Both the position numbers and the translations under genes were made by a program. 64,000 nucleotides of DNA from Candidatus Altimarinota bacterium. Lineage in GTDB: Bacteria > Patescibacteriota > Gracilibacteria > BD1-5 > UBA2023. The notes beneath the pieces were generated by a model. That model was not told where the DNA came from. It did not search any database and saw only the letters and a list, made by a program, of their open reading frames with translations. Shown piece by piece: positions 19,973 through 33,503 of this stretch. The first letter of the stretch is position 1, and every line of letters begins with the position of its first letter. The stretch is taken from assembly GCA_013268835.1 (NCBI GenBank), contig JABFSX010000002.1:52995-116994 (forward strand). The letters run 5' to 3'.

Positions 19973-20990
19973 CACAGTTCCAGTTAATTTTTTCAATTTC
20001 AGTTGTATTTTGAGACATCTTTTGGTTCAGTAGATTCGTATGCTCTATTTTTATTTTTTCAAGAATACTATTGATATCTTCAGGGGATTCCACATGAACA
20101 AGGAGATTTCTGTATTCTTTTACACCTGGGAATCCATGTAGATATTGTACAAGGTGCTTCCGTGCTTCCATCATGCCTTTTCTTTCTTTGCAGTTCCAGA
20201 GTAGTTCGCCGTGTTTTCACATAATATCAAGTATTTCACCAAGTGTTGGTTCAAAGTTTCCAGGAAGAAAACACCAAGGATTCCCGAATGAGGCTCGCCC
20301 AATCATAAATCCATCAAGATTTTTCTGACCTTCTGGATGAATTATTTTTGAGAGTCCATCGTCGAAGCTTTCAATATCACCATTACAGATAACTGGAATG
20401 GTGATATTTTGTTTGAGGCTATATATTCCTGTAAAATCAGCCTTTCCAGTGAATGCTTGTTTATAAGTTCGTCCATGTACTGATATGAGACTTGCACCAG
20501 CATTTTCGAGTCATTTTACGAAATCGATAAGAAGAGAATGGTCTTCCCAGCCAAGACGAGTTTTTACTGAAACTGGAATCTTTACTGCCTTTGCCATCTC
20601 TTCTACAATCTTAAATGCAGTATCACGATTAATCATTAGGGATGATCCATGTCCACTTTTAACGACTTTTTTCGCAGGACATCCCATATTGATATCAATT
20701 CCAGTGATTCCATATCCTTCGATGATTTTTGCTGCTTCAGCAAAAATAAGTGGGTCTTTTCAGAAAATTTGAATAATAAGTGGATATTCTTTTGGATTAT
20801 GTGTGAGGGCCCGCCTTTGTAGTTCTTTTGAGTGAACAAGTCCATCAGCAGAATAAAATTCTGAAAATACCACGGTTTCAGGGGCTATAGATTTCACTAT
20901 TTGTCTATAGGGACTGTCAGTATATCCATCCATAGGAGCAAGAGCGGATATCGGACCACGAGATGCTAAATCAGACCAAAAATTATTCAT
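19962..20990 (-). CDS. dus: tRNA-dihydrouridine synthase
   Basis: 342 residues. FMN-dependent reduction of uridine in tRNA. Motifs: APMDGYTDSPYRQ at the N-terminus, INMGCPAKKVVKSGHGSSLM with the catalytic Cys, VSVKTRLGW, VHGRTYKQ and NGDIESFDD, then IGRASFGNPW. ATG at 20990 is chosen over a TTG at 21008 because it lies just before the conserved barrel start. Several Gly are TGA (for example in VKGLENAGAS). Which uridines are modified cannot be said. Confidence 0.94.
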
Positions 20991-21136
20991 AAACACTTTT
21001 ATATCCAAAAACTCTTAAAAATCCAATTATATATGCATAAAAATATATAATTCTTTCTCGTCAATATTGTTTTTTGGCTTTTTTATAAAGAGTATGATAG
21101 TATGCTCATATATACATATATCAGATCAATACAAAT

Positions 21137-21601
21137 ATGCCTATTAATCCAAAAAATCAAAAAGAAGAGGCGAGAGCTACTCTTTTGCGTCATCTTGGGC
21201 TTCCGAAGGGTACGTGAATTACATTGATTTCTTATATTCAAGATGAAGAAATTCTTGAATTTTTTCATAGTGCATGTGCTGCCTTGGGGATAATTTTATT
21301 AAAAAATAATGAAGATATATCTTTGCAGGGTGCTGATGTTTGGATTACAGATAGTATAGATTCGTCTATTCCTATTTCTTTGCTTTGTAAAAATGGAGTT
21401 ATACCAGTAGTGCCATTACAACAAAATAAAGATTCCGTATGGAATGAGTTTAATCCTATGAAATTTGAGTGAAATGCCTTCCTTTTTAAGGAATTGAATA
21501 AATTTCAAATGTTTGCAAGCCTTATTCGAGCTATTGAAAATATGAGATATCCTGGAGATAAGAGAATGTTACTCCAAAATGTTCAGTCTACAAAAATTTA
21601 A
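21137..21601 (+). CDS. Hypothetical protein, receiver-like fold possible
   Basis: 154 residues. Not recognised. The order of elements (acidic SYIQDEE near the start, GADVWITDSIDS in the middle, KNGVIPVVPLQQN later, then a C-terminal helix LFKELNKFQMFASLIRAIENM) is reminiscent of a response-regulator-like alpha/beta domain without a clear phospho-acceptor. Cytoplasmic. Two Gly are TGA. Followed by a shared terminator with def. Confidence 0.6.
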
Positions 21602-21605
21602 AGGA

Positions 21606-21640
21606 AAAATACCGATATTAATCGGTATTTTTTTATTTTT
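21606..21640. terminator. Bidirectional terminator between hypothetical gene and def
   Basis: 11-bp perfect stem (21606-21616 with 21621-21631), 4-nt loop, T7 on the plus strand; the def stop codon lies in the tail. Confidence 0.85.
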
Positions 21641-22124
21641 TATGCTGTATATTTTCTGCCTTATCAACAAATAAGATTCCATCAAGATGATCAATTTCGT
21701 GTTGTACAATTCTTGCTGCAAGATTTTCGAGTTTGAGCGCATATTTCCGTCCTTCAGGGTCAATAAAACTTACTTTTATCCAAGTCCATCTTTTTACGTC
21801 TCCTATTTCTCCTGGTACCGATAAGCATCATTCCTCATCTTTTGATATTTCTTCCGAATGAGCAATGATTTCAGGATTAATCATTGCAATAGTACGATAC
21901 TCTTCATCCTCATAGTCTTTCATAAGAGATACGGCGATGAGTCGTTTATTAATACCAATTTGGGGAGCAGCAAGTCCAACACCCCCATTATCAGGATCTT
22001 TGATGTATTTAATCATATTTTCAGCAGTACTTCGGTATTGTTTTAACTCGGATGGCTTAATGCTATCCGATATACTTCGAAGAATCTCATTATCATCTCC
22101 TGTTTCAATGGTGAGTTTTGGCAT
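21633..22124 (-). CDS. def: Peptide deformylase
   Basis: 163 residues, removes the formyl group from nascent N-termini. All three metal-site motifs are present: GGVGLAAPQIG (motif 1), EGCLSVPG (motif 2, with the metal Cys; its Gly is TGA at 21828-21830) and QHEIDHLDGILF (motif 3). A 160-residue length is standard. Driven by a promoter that overlaps the divergent promoter of the MurE-like gene. Confidence 0.96.
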
Positions 22125-22152
22125 ATTTGTCGAGAGAAAAAAGAAAATATAC

Positions 22153-22180
22153 TTGAATAATAGCTATTTACTCATAAAAT
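22153..22180 (+). promoter_or_regulatory. Promoter of the MurE-like gene
   Basis: -35 TTGAAT (22153-22158), 16-bp spacer, -10 TAAAAT (22175-22180), 27 bp before the ATG at 22208. It occupies almost the same bases as the def promoter on the other strand. Confidence 0.55.
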
Positions 22181-22184
22181 TCAA
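22157..22184 (-). promoter_or_regulatory. Promoter of def
   Basis: On the minus strand: -35 TTGAAT (22184-22179), 16-bp spacer, -10 TATTAT (22162-22157), 32 bp before the def ATG. Confidence 0.6.
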
Positions 22185-22207
22185 GGGTCTTTTTCTTTTC
22201 TTTTTTT

Positions 22208-23524
22208 ATGCTTGCTTTTCTTCGAAAACTTATTGCGCTAGATTCACCTATTCGTATTACGTATCACTATATCCGTGGTGTGCTTGCTTTTTGGTTTTCA
22301 TGAAATCCTGCTCAAAATATGATTGTTATTGGTATAACAGGAACAAAGGGAAAAACAACTACTACAAATTTAATTGCAAAATGACTTCAACGGGCTGGAA
22401 AAAAAGTGGCAATGTTTTCGACTGTAAATCTTTCGATTAATGGAAATATCCAAGATAATAATATGAAGATGACAACACCATCTCCATTTTTTCTTTGGAA
22501 ATGGCTACGTGATGCTCGTGATGCTGGTTGCGAGTATGCTGTAATTGAAACATCATCTCATGCACTTTTTTATCATCGTGTTCATGGACTTCGGTATGAT
22601 GCAGCAATTCTAACTAATATATCGCAAGATCATCTCGATCTTCATAAAACGATGGATAATTATGTAGATACTAAATTGCAACTTTTTCGTAATTTATATA
22701 AAAATGGAATACAAAAAGGAGTTCGAAAAATTGGCGTAGTAAATATTGATACTGAGTACGCTGATCGATTTCTTACTCGTGATATTGTTGTAGATAATCT
22801 TTACACGGTATGATTTTCACCATCAGCTCAGATCCGTGCAGAGAATGTTGTAAATACTGAATTTACAACAGAATTTGATGTAAAAATCCCTTCTAATCAT
22901 TTTCATCTTACCTCTAAACTTCCTGGTAATTTTAATATTTCCAATATTCTCTGTGCCGTAGCAATTCTTATGTCACAGAAGATTGATATCAAGACAATTC
23001 AATCTCTGATTTCAGAATTTGCTTGTGTTCCAGGTCGTCTTGAAGAAATTTCTAATACACGATGAGCGAAGATATATGTGGATTATGCACACACAGAAGA
23101 ATCACTTCGAAGTGTTCTTGATACACTTCGTCAGATTAAGACAACAAAGCGTATTATTACTGTATTTGGCGCTACAGGGGATCGTGATACTACAAAAAGA
23201 CCAAAAATGGGAAAAGTAGTAGACAATATGTCAGATATAGTAATATTAACCGATGATGATACCTATACAGAGGATTCTCTCAAAATTATTCGAGAGGTTA
23301 CTGAGGGGATATCTCGTCGTGAAGGTGAAGGATTTTGGATTATTCCATCCCGTGAAGATGCTATTCGTACCGCACTTATTATGCTTAAACCTGGCGATGT
23401 TCTTATCGTCGCTGGTAAATGAGCAGAAACAGTACAGGTTACTCAAAAATGATCTATTCCATGGAATGATCGTATAGTTATAGAGAAGATACTTATGGAA
23501 ATTGAAGCTCAAGTAATGGTATAG
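22208..23524 (+). CDS. MurE-like Mur ligase (UDP-MurNAc-peptide synthetase)
   Basis: 438 residues, ATP-dependent ligase adding an amino acid to the UDP-MurNAc peptide. P-loop GITGTKGKTTTTNLIAKG at ~42, then ETSSHAL, ILTNISQDHLDLH (Mur ligase central motif), LPGNFNISNILCA, and the C-terminal YVDYAHTEESLRSVL and VFGATGDRDTTKRPKMG blocks of MurE. The N-terminal UDP-binding domain is reduced to ~38 residues. The amino-acid selectivity motif that reads DNPR in meso-DAP enzymes is DDDT here (LTDDDTYTED), so the third residue is probably not meso-DAP, or the enzyme has another role. Convergent with the AI-2E gene, 3 bp apart. Confidence 0.87.
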
Positions 23525-23527
23525 TTT

Positions 23528-24670
23528 TTATCTATCTTCTTTCTTAGAGAGTTTTGCTCAGGAAATTTTATGTGTTTTATTTTTCCTATAATTTATATAG
23601 ATAACTCTACCAATAGCTGCAAATGGTACAGCTAGGATGATTCCAAGAATCCCTCCAAGTGATGCTCCAATGATCATTACAATAAAAACAAGAAATGGAG
23701 AAAGATCAAGAGAACGACTCATGACATACGGAACAAGAATATTATTTTCGACTTGTTGTATTATTAGATACAATATGCTTATTGCAAGGGCAACTTTCCA
23801 AGATATTCCAAGTCCAATAATAAGGGCAGGGATGAGAGCAAGAATAGGTCCAACATATGGAATAAATTCCATAACACCGCTAATAAGTGCAAGAGTAAAT
23901 GTCTGATTTGTATCAAAGTCAAAGAGGAGCTCAATAAGAGTCAGACTCATATATGTAATAAAGAAAATACTAAATGATAGTATTAACATGGCCTTTATCC
24001 AGGCATTTAATGTGTGCTGAATTTCTTTATAGTGATTTAAAAGGTATAGTTCAATATTATCGGGTGCTATATCAAGTATAAATTGTCCTATATTTTTTCT
24101 TTCCAGGGTCATAAGAAATGTCATTATTGCTATAAGAATCCAGTTAAAGAAAACACCTCCTACACTTGAAATAATGGAAAATCCACCACTTGTAAGTACC
24201 GAAAGCTGTTTGGTGACGATGGATTGAATATTCCCAGCATTATCTCTAATAAATGAGAGGGTCTGATCAATGTTATGCTCATTAAAAAGAAAAAGAATTG
24301 ATTTTTCGATATAGGGACTCAATCAAAAACCTTTAATTCAATGAGAGGAATAGATAGATTGTGCTTCGCTTGCCCAGTATATAACTGTATTTACGGTATC
24401 GGTTACGTATGTAACAATTATTGGTATAATAGTACCAACTACAATAAGTCATATGATTATAATAATCAAGTATATTCACATAATTGTGAAGCTTGCATGG
24501 ATATGTTTTTTTTCCAGAATACTAACAAGTGGAGCAATGAGGATTGTTATAAAACCAGAAATAAGTAGTACTACGAGAGTGGAACTTATTAAAAATAGGA
24601 GATATCCTATTACAAGTATTGCTATAAGAATGAGGATCTTCTTGATCCAGTTGATAAGTTCTGTTGACAT
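23528..24670 (-). CDS. AI-2E/PerM-family membrane permease
   Basis: 380 residues with about eight membrane helices. Family landmarks: ISGFITILIAPLVSILEKK at the N-terminus, FLMTLERKNIGQFILDIAP in the middle, GVMEFIPYVGPILALIPALIIGL and NNILVPYVMSRSLDLSPFLVF and GASLGGILGIILAVPFAA at the C-terminus. Code 25 joins two standard-code fragments and extends the C-terminus ten residues past the TGA at 23558-23560 to a TAA. Transport substrate unknown. Confidence 0.9.
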
Positions 24671-24723
24671 AATTTTGAGTATATAAAAATAAGGTAGTTT
24701 TGCAATAATTACATTATTTAAAA

Positions 24724-24752
24724 AAAATCTCGATTTTATTCGAGATTTTTTC
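24724..24752. terminator. Terminator of the secreted-protein gene
   Basis: 8-bp perfect stem (24726-24733 with 24740-24747) and A/T runs on both sides. It overlaps the last codons of the minus-strand gene. Confidence 0.75.
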
Positions 24753-25218
24753 TCTTTTTTTCTATTACGTAGACCATATAGTCGATATATCCAGTAAGAA
24801 TATCCTTACTTTCATTACTCATTTCAGATTTTTCGAGTTTTTGCTTTCTAAATTCAAGAGTTTTTTGTATTCCACTGTATACCTCTATTCGTACTTTTGG
24901 ATCTGGATTAACTTTTATTATATTCAAATCCATATCTTTAAGGATTTTATTTCCTTGTATTTTATATACTTCTAATATGATTTTCTGAGCGTTTTTTTCA
25001 GTTTTTTTCTCTTCCGTCTTTTTCTCTTCAGTTTTTTCATCTTCTGCTCCAGAACTCGTTTCTTTGTGTTCATTTTCTTCTATTTTTTCATTGTTTTTTA
25101 CTTTGATACTTGTTTCCCCAGAGTTACTTGCATTTGATCAGGTCATAGCAAAAGATCCATCGAAATCAAGTAAGAAGAATATGGATATAAGAATGATGAC
25201 GAGCCGTGTAAAAAACAT
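24736..25218 (-). CDS. Secreted Lys/Glu-rich hypothetical protein
   Basis: 160 residues. Signal peptide (FTRLVIILISIFFLLDFDGSFA) followed by a ~50-residue low-complexity Lys/Glu stretch with KTEEKKTEEKKTEK repeats and a helical C-terminal domain (SGIQKTLEFRKQKLEKSEM ... IDYMVYVIEKKRK). No enzyme motif; exported or periplasmic. Only one Gly in the N-terminal part is TGA. It is the last gene of the lepB-truB group. Confidence 0.7.
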
Positions 25219-25285
25219 AACTATGAGAGAATATATAGAAATGTAAAAAAATCAAGTAGTGTTTTGCGATTTTTGTGTGAAGGAG

Positions 25286-26134
25286 TTATACGTAATTTTT
25301 TATTACCTCAATTCCTCATTCTGTCCAATGTCCAAGAGAACATATATCATCACAATATATGAGGATTTCTTTTTTTGAGTTCCGTTCTTCAGGAGTTCCT
25401 ATATCAAGCACGAGACCATCAATAAGTGGTTTTTTATACTTTGAATCGAGAGAACATACTTCTATATGATTCAAAAGTAGGGGATAAGGAATAGTATTCG
25501 TAATATCGAGATTCTCGAATCCCATAGAGAGGCTGAGATCGATATTTTCGATTTTCTCACGATGCAGGCTCGTAATACATCATCCATCTGGAACCCCGAA
25601 AAAGTCAGCAATAACTGGAGCAAAAGATCTGACGTACCCACCAGCAGAGAGTGTAAGTCTGATAGTAATTTTAGGAAGATTTTTTTCCATGATTTCTATA
25701 TCAGTGACTTCTATTTTTCTTTTTTCTATTTCAAAATCTACTCCCTTACGAGCGAGATCATAGGCTCTTTTTCCTCAGATATGTATTGCGGAGTATCTTG
25801 GAGGAAGTTGAGAAGTTTGATTTTTTAAAAATTCGATAAGATCATCTTCGCTATGATCAATCATTCCTCATATTTCTACATTCGACACATCTTTTTCAAG
25901 ATCCAGAGTAGGGCTCGTGATACTGACGTCTACAGTAAAAAGATATGTTTTCTTGCTATTCTCTAGTCGAGATATCAGTTTAGTGCTGTTCTCTGTGGCA
26001 ATCAATAAGCATCCAGTTGCAAGGGGATCAAGTGTTCCAGTGTGTCACATTTTTTTGATTCCTGTCATTTTCCTGATTTTTCTTATTACATCGAAACTTG
26101 TAAATCAGATGGGTTTATTGATGAGATAAAACAT
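25286..26134 (-). CDS. truB: tRNA pseudouridine-55 synthase
   Basis: 282 residues. Isomerises U55 in the T loop of tRNAs. N-terminal NKPIGFTSFDVIRKIRK and the catalytic motif KMGHTGTLDPLATG with Asp36; the first Gly is TGA. Later motifs: SQLPPRYSAIHIGGKRAYDLAR and SAGGYVRSFAPVIADFF (motif III-like). Complete without a C-terminal PUA domain being obvious. Nine bp after lepB in the same direction. Confidence 0.95.
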
Positions 26135-26143
26135 AGGTATAGT

Positions 26144-26962
26144 CTATTTTTCTAATTCAGGGTAAGTGGCATTTCGAGGGTGTGATAAAAATCGGGGAGG
26201 TTGAGTCCATGAAAAATTACCACTCCTGATAAGGCCACCTTCACTAAAGATATTAAAGTATCAAAAGTTAACAAGAACTTTTCCTATTACATTTGATCTT
26301 TTAATAAAGTGAGCACTAATTCATACACCAAAACAGTTTTGAAAACATTGTCTTGAATCTGCCGAGTTTTGTCTATTGTCTCACATTACCCAATAGGTAT
26401 TTTCGGGTACTAGGAATTGATTTTGTTCAATATATTCAGGAAGGTAAGTGTGTCAGCTATTTGCGAGAGTAAGATAGGGTTCTTTTATTTGAATGAAAGA
26501 GTTGTCTCATTTTACTTTTATGAATACCGATCCGCTTTCAAATTTTATTGTATCTCATGGTAGTGCGATAACTCTTTTAATATAGTGTTCTCGACTTTTA
26601 TCTACATGGGGTTTGATTACGACAACATCTCCACGAATAGGATCACCTATATGAATAGGTATTTTTTGCCATATTCATGCGATTGATTCCCATGTACCTT
26701 CCGTTGAATCTATCATATCTTGAGAGAAGTCAAGATATGAAAATTTATCTACAAGTATAAATTCCTTATCATGATAACTTCACTCCATCGATTGTCCATT
26801 GATCTGAAATGGCGTAATGATAAAAGTTCGTATAAAAAATACAATTATAAGAATAACAATAAAATCACGAAGAAATGTAATAAATTCAGTAAAAGTAGAA
26901 TTTACTTCTTGTAATTCTGATTCAGCAAATGTCTCTTCGTTTTTATGATGATGTTTATGCAT
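26144..26962 (-). CDS. lepB: Signal peptidase I
   Basis: 272 residues. One N-terminal membrane helix (FIVILIIVFFIRTFIITPF) after a His-rich cytoplasmic start MHKHHHK. Catalytic Ser58 in NGQSME, general-base Lys in YIKRVIALPGDTI, and the MGDNRQNSADSR box; the Gly in LPGDT and in MGDNR are TGA. Standard-code reading stops two residues after the Ser. Cleaves the Sec-type signal peptides seen on many proteins here. Confidence 0.95.
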
Positions 26963-26999
26963 ATGGGAAGATACTTATAGGGTATGAATATATGAACTA

Positions 27000-29768
27000 T
27001 TATTTACCGTGACATTGTTTATATTTTTTTCCACTTCCGCAAGGGCATGGATCGTTGCGTCCAGTTGTTGAGACATTTATATCTTTATTGTTTTCTTCTG
27101 TTTTTATTTGATGAATTACTGGTTTTTGCTGGGTATGAAGCATAGATACTGCAACGGATCATTCATTTTTTCAATTAATATCTTCTTCATGAATTGCTTC
27201 AGCATTTTCGAGGTAACTTGTAAGAAGTGATTCTTCTAGATTGACGGAATCAATAGATTCTTGAGCTTGAGCAGTAAGAAGTCATTTTACTACACGATGT
27301 TCAATTGTATGTATCATAGTAACAAAAAGATCATACGCACGTTCTTTGTATACTATAAGTGGATTTTTTTGAGCATATCATTCAAAGGCTACTTCTTCAC
27401 GAAGATGCGCCATACGATCGATGTGTTGCATCCAGAGTTCATCTATACCAGCAAGAGTAAGGCGTCTTTCGAATTCTGCAAACTGTTCTTCTGTACCACT
27501 ATTTCGAAGTACTTCAATTTTCCCTGCAAGAAGAATTTTGGTAGTAACAATAAGCGATTCAGTATTAGTAGCTTCATGAAAATCTTCAACATTTGCTATA
27601 GTTGATTCACTAAATTCATTTACCTCATGAGCAATTGTCATAAGTGTATCTTGATCAATGTGATTCAATGAGTGTAGTCCATTTTCTTTTGTTCTTTCGG
27701 CAAGATTTACGAGTCTCTCAGCTTCACTCTCAATCATATCTACTACCTCACTATGGATATCAGCACCCTCAAGAATACGATTACGTCTTGCATAGATAGC
27801 AAGTCGGTGCTGATTAAGAACATCATCATATTCAAGAATATGTTTTCGTATATCAAAATTTCGACCTTCAACTTGTTTTTGAATAGTAGTAATATTTCTC
27901 ATGAGTGCTTTTGATTCGATAAGTGGATCATTTTCCGGATGTGACTCAAAACTGGCAAGTATAGAAAAAAGACGATTACCACCAAAAATACGCATAATAT
28001 CATCTTGTGGAGATATCATGAATTGTGAAAGCCCTGGATCTCACTGTCTTCCTGAACGACCACGAAGCTGATTGTCGATACGGCGAGTTTCATGCTTCTC
28101 TGTTCCGATTACAAAAAGTCAACCAAGGGTATATTCTTGGATTCCTGCAGCTCACTCGAGTTTTACTGTACCCTCGAGAGAACGCACTCGATCATCGATC
28201 TTGATATCTGTACCTCGACCAGCCATATTTGTTGCTATAGTGATCGCTCCATATTCACCTGCGGCCCTGATGATCTCAGCTTCGCGAGAATCTTGTTTTG
28301 CATTGAGTACATTGTGTGGGATATTCGCCTGTGTAAGAAGATCAGAGAGATATTCACTCTTGGCAACAGAAATAGTTCCTACAAGAATAGGTTGTCATTT
28401 TGTATGGAGAGCTTCGATAAGGCGAACAATGTAGTCAAATTTACCCTTTTCACTTCGAAATAAGAGATCCCCTCGATCAATACGACGAATTGGTTTATTG
28501 GTCGGGATTTGAATAACTTCCAGAGAATAGATTTTATAGAATTCCTCTTCTTCGGTTTTGGCAGTTCCTGTCATTCCAGAGAGTTTTTTGTAGAGTCTAA
28601 AATAATTCTGAAAAGTAATAGAAGCTAGAGTGCGGGACTCTTGTTGTACTGCAACTCATTCTTTTGCTTCGATAGCTTGATGAAGTCCATCAGAATACCT
28701 GCGACCCGAGAGAACTCGACCGGTATGTTCATCGATAATCATAATCTCTTCAGCTCGGATAAGATAATCGATATCTTTTTTATATACGGCGCTTGCCTTG
28801 ATGGCATTCTCGATATGATGCAGATCATTAAAATGTTGACTGACATAGATATTATCTACACCAATGAATTCTTCAATTTTTGATATTCCATCTTCTGTAA
28901 GGGTAGCGGTTTTTTGTTTTTCATCGATCTTATAGTGTTTTTCACTCTCAAGGGCTCTTGCCATAGCAGCAAATCGTGCATATTGATTGGTTGCTTCGGC
29001 ATCTGGTGCAGAAATAATAAGAGGAGTACGAGCCTCATCTACGAGAATCGAATCCACTTCATCGATAATAGCAAACCATCTTGTTCCCATGGCTCGACGA
29101 TCTACTCGTGCCGCCATATTATCTCGAAGATAATCAAATCCGAGCTCGTTATTGGTTGCATAGACGATATTTGAAGCGTAGGCAGCTTTCTTATCATCAA
29201 AAGATTGCCCATGAGAAACTACTCCAACACTTAATCCAAGTGTATTGTAGATAATTCCCATCTCACTCGCATCACGACGAGCCAGGTAATCATTTACAGT
29301 TACAATATGTACAGGAATCCCAACGAGAGCATTGAGATATGCTGCTATTGTTGCTACAAGAGTTTTACCTTCTCCGGTTCTCATCTCAGCAATGTTTCCG
29401 TCATTAAGAGCCATAGCACCAATAAGCTGTACATCGTATGGGATCATATTCCATTCTACTTTATGATCATTTCCAAGATCAAATTCTTGACCGTAGATGA
29501 GCTCACAGGCTCTACGATGAAGGGCAAATGCTTCGTATTTTGTTTCCTCAAGACGTTTTTTGACTTCTATAAGATCAGTAGGGTTTTCGATATCAAGATC
29601 AGAGAATCGACTTTGGAATTCATGTGTCTTTGCTTGAACTTGTTCGATATTGGTGATGGAGCTTGCATATTCTCCTTCAATTTTTTTGATATGTTCCAGT
29701 TCTTTTTGGTATGATTGGACTCGTTTTTCTGATGGATCTCAGAATATTTTGGTGATAAAAGAAAACAT
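27000..29768 (-). CDS. secA: Preprotein translocase ATPase
   Basis: 922 residues. Motor of Sec export. Walker A region [17 protein letters not shown], then [36 protein letters not shown], and [25 protein letters not shown]. The C-terminus ends with the zinc-binding SEC-C motif [18 protein letters not shown]. About ten TGA codons spread over the gene break the standard reading. A strong promoter lies 31 bp upstream of the ATG. Acts with lepB downstream. Confidence 0.97.
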
Positions 29769-29798
29769 AGGGGTTGGTTAGTACAAAAAATCCGCTGG

Positions 29799-29826
29799 AT
29801 TATACGAAAAAATACTCATTTTTCAA
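29799..29826 (-). promoter_or_regulatory. Promoter of secA
   Basis: Minus strand: -35 TTGAAA (29826-29821), 16-bp spacer, -10 TATAAT (29804-29799). Confidence 0.75.
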
Positions 29827-29875
29827 ATCTCATAATCCTTAAAACAAGGAATATAGTTGACAAAAATATTTTTTT

Positions 29876-29914
29876 ATACAAAAATCCTCTTATGAAAAAT
29901 TCATAAGAGGATTT
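29876..29914 (-). terminator. Terminator of tig
   Basis: 14-bp perfect stem (29914-29901 with 29895-29882), 5-nt loop, followed on the minus strand by a T-rich run. Confidence 0.85.
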
Positions 29915-29921
29915 AATAGTA

Positions 29922-31250
29922 TTATACCCAGAACATATCTACCACTTTTCGGTAGATAACACGATTTTTGATATCTTCGTAGTACGTATCACCAGGAACG
30001 AGTTTTGCCTTGAGTCTCTCAATAACTTCAGGAGAAGCGTATTGAGCAATTACCTTGTCTACTTCTACTGTAACTTCAGCTTCAGTGGCATCAGTTCCTT
30101 TGAGTTCTTTGATTTTTCGAAGGAGGAGTTCTGCCTTGAGTCTTCTTTCTGCTTCAATTTTTACAACCGTTTCTTTGTATTCTGTTTCTGATTTTTTGAT
30201 ATGTTCGAGATATCCCTTGATATCAAGACCTTGTTGTTCAAGATTTGATGCATGTTCTCGGAAAATCTGATCGATCTCATTCGAGAGGAGGCTTGGTCCA
30301 ACTTCGAAAGTTGCTACAGCAAGCATCTCTTTCATAAGGCTATCCTCATCTTTATTACGAGTTTCTTGCTCCTTCTTTTCGATGATTTCTTTTTGGATAA
30401 TCTCACGGAATCCAGCCATATCAGTTTCTACACCACGGAGATCCTTGATGAATTCTGGAGTGAATTCTGGAGTATGAGGTTTTTCGATTTTCTCGATATT
30501 AGCAACAAAATATACCTTTCGTCCCTTGAAATCTTCACTATGGTAGTCTTTTGGAAAAGTGATATTGAAACCAGTTTCATCACCAACTTTTGAACCAATG
30601 AGTTCTTCCTCGAATCCTGGTATAAATGACCCAGAACCGATTACGAGAGGGTAGCTTGGAACATATGTTTCTTTGATAGCTTCGCCACCTTTTTTGTCAT
30701 ATCCTTGAGCCGTGACCGTAACTCGATCCCCAGATTCGATAGTAACATTACTTGTATCTGCACCATCTTCTGTGTGAGATCCAGCTTCATGAAAGTGTGT
30801 AAATCGAGTTTTGATTGCAGTGATTTCTGCATCTACTTCCTTATCCTCGATAGTAACTTGAGTTCGTTTTACTCGGATTTTATCAAGCTTTTTTTCATCG
30901 ATTTCAATCTCAGGAAATACTTCTACTTCGAGAGTAAGCTCGATAGGATTAGTACTTTTTACATCAGTAATATTTCCAGGAGCTACAGGGATGATATTTT
31001 CTTTTTTAAGAACTTTTGGATAGATATGATTGATAACACGATCAAGTGCTCGTTCACGAATAACTTCTTCACCATATTCACGAACAATAATAGCCTCTGG
31101 AATATCAGATCCTTGTTTGAATCCTTTAACTTTTCCATTTTTTCTGATATCATCGATGATAAATTTTTGAGCTTTTTCGAGTTCTACTCCTGATTCTTTG
31201 ATGTTAATCGAGAGAGTGTAGCTATTCTTGCGGGTAACAGTAGATTGCAT
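29922..31250 (-). CDS. tig: Trigger factor
   Basis: 442 residues, ribosome-bound chaperone. N-terminal ribosome-binding domain with IRKNGKVKGFKQGSDIPEAI replacing the usual GFRxGxxP signature; central FKBP-type domain (GDRVTVTAQGYDKK ... GSGSFIPGFEEELIGSKVGDE) and a long helical C-terminal arm. No UGA codon is used over ~25 glycines, consistent with high expression. Ends at a TAA just after MFWV. Confidence 0.95.
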   Translation of the reverse strand: MQSTVTRKNSYTLSINIKESGVELEKAQKFIIDDIRKNGKVKGFKQGSDIPEAIIVREYGEEVIRERALDRVINHIYPKVLKKENIIPVAPGNITDVKSTNPIELTLEVEVFPEIEIDEKKLDKIRVKRTQVTIEDKEVDAEITAIKTRFTHFHEAGSHTEDGADTSNVTIESGDRVTVTAQGYDKKGGEAIKETYVPSYPLVIGSGSFIPGFEEELIGSKVGDETGFNITFPKDYHSEDFKGRKVYFVANIEKIEKPHTPEFTPEFIKDLRGVETDMAGFREIIQKEIIEKKEQETRNKDEDSLMKEMLAVATFEVGPSLLSNEIDQIFREHASNLEQQGLDIKGYLEHIKKSETEYKETVVKIEAERRLKAELLLRKIKELKGTDATEAEVTVEVDKVIAQYASPEVIERLKAKLVPGDTYYEDIKNRVIYRKVVDMFWV

Positions 31251-31318
31251 AATAGTAATGAATTATAAATGATAAATTATGAATTTGAAAACAAGTAATT
31301 CTTCCAAATAACTGCGAG

Positions 31319-31346
31319 ATTATATGGAAAAATATGAAAAAGGCAA
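31319..31346 (-). promoter_or_regulatory. Promoter of tig
   Basis: Minus strand: -35 TTGCCT (31346-31341), 16-bp spacer, -10 TATAAT (31324-31319), leaving a ~60-nt leader to the tig ATG. Back-to-back with the ligA promoter, whose -10 TATACT (31370-31375) lies only 7 bp before the ligA ATG. Confidence 0.65.
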
Positions 31347-31382
31347 TTTTGATTTTTATGAAATTTCTATATACTTTTTTGC

Positions 31383-33494
<2,112 letters not shown>

Positions 33495-33503
33495 GCGATT
33501 TTT

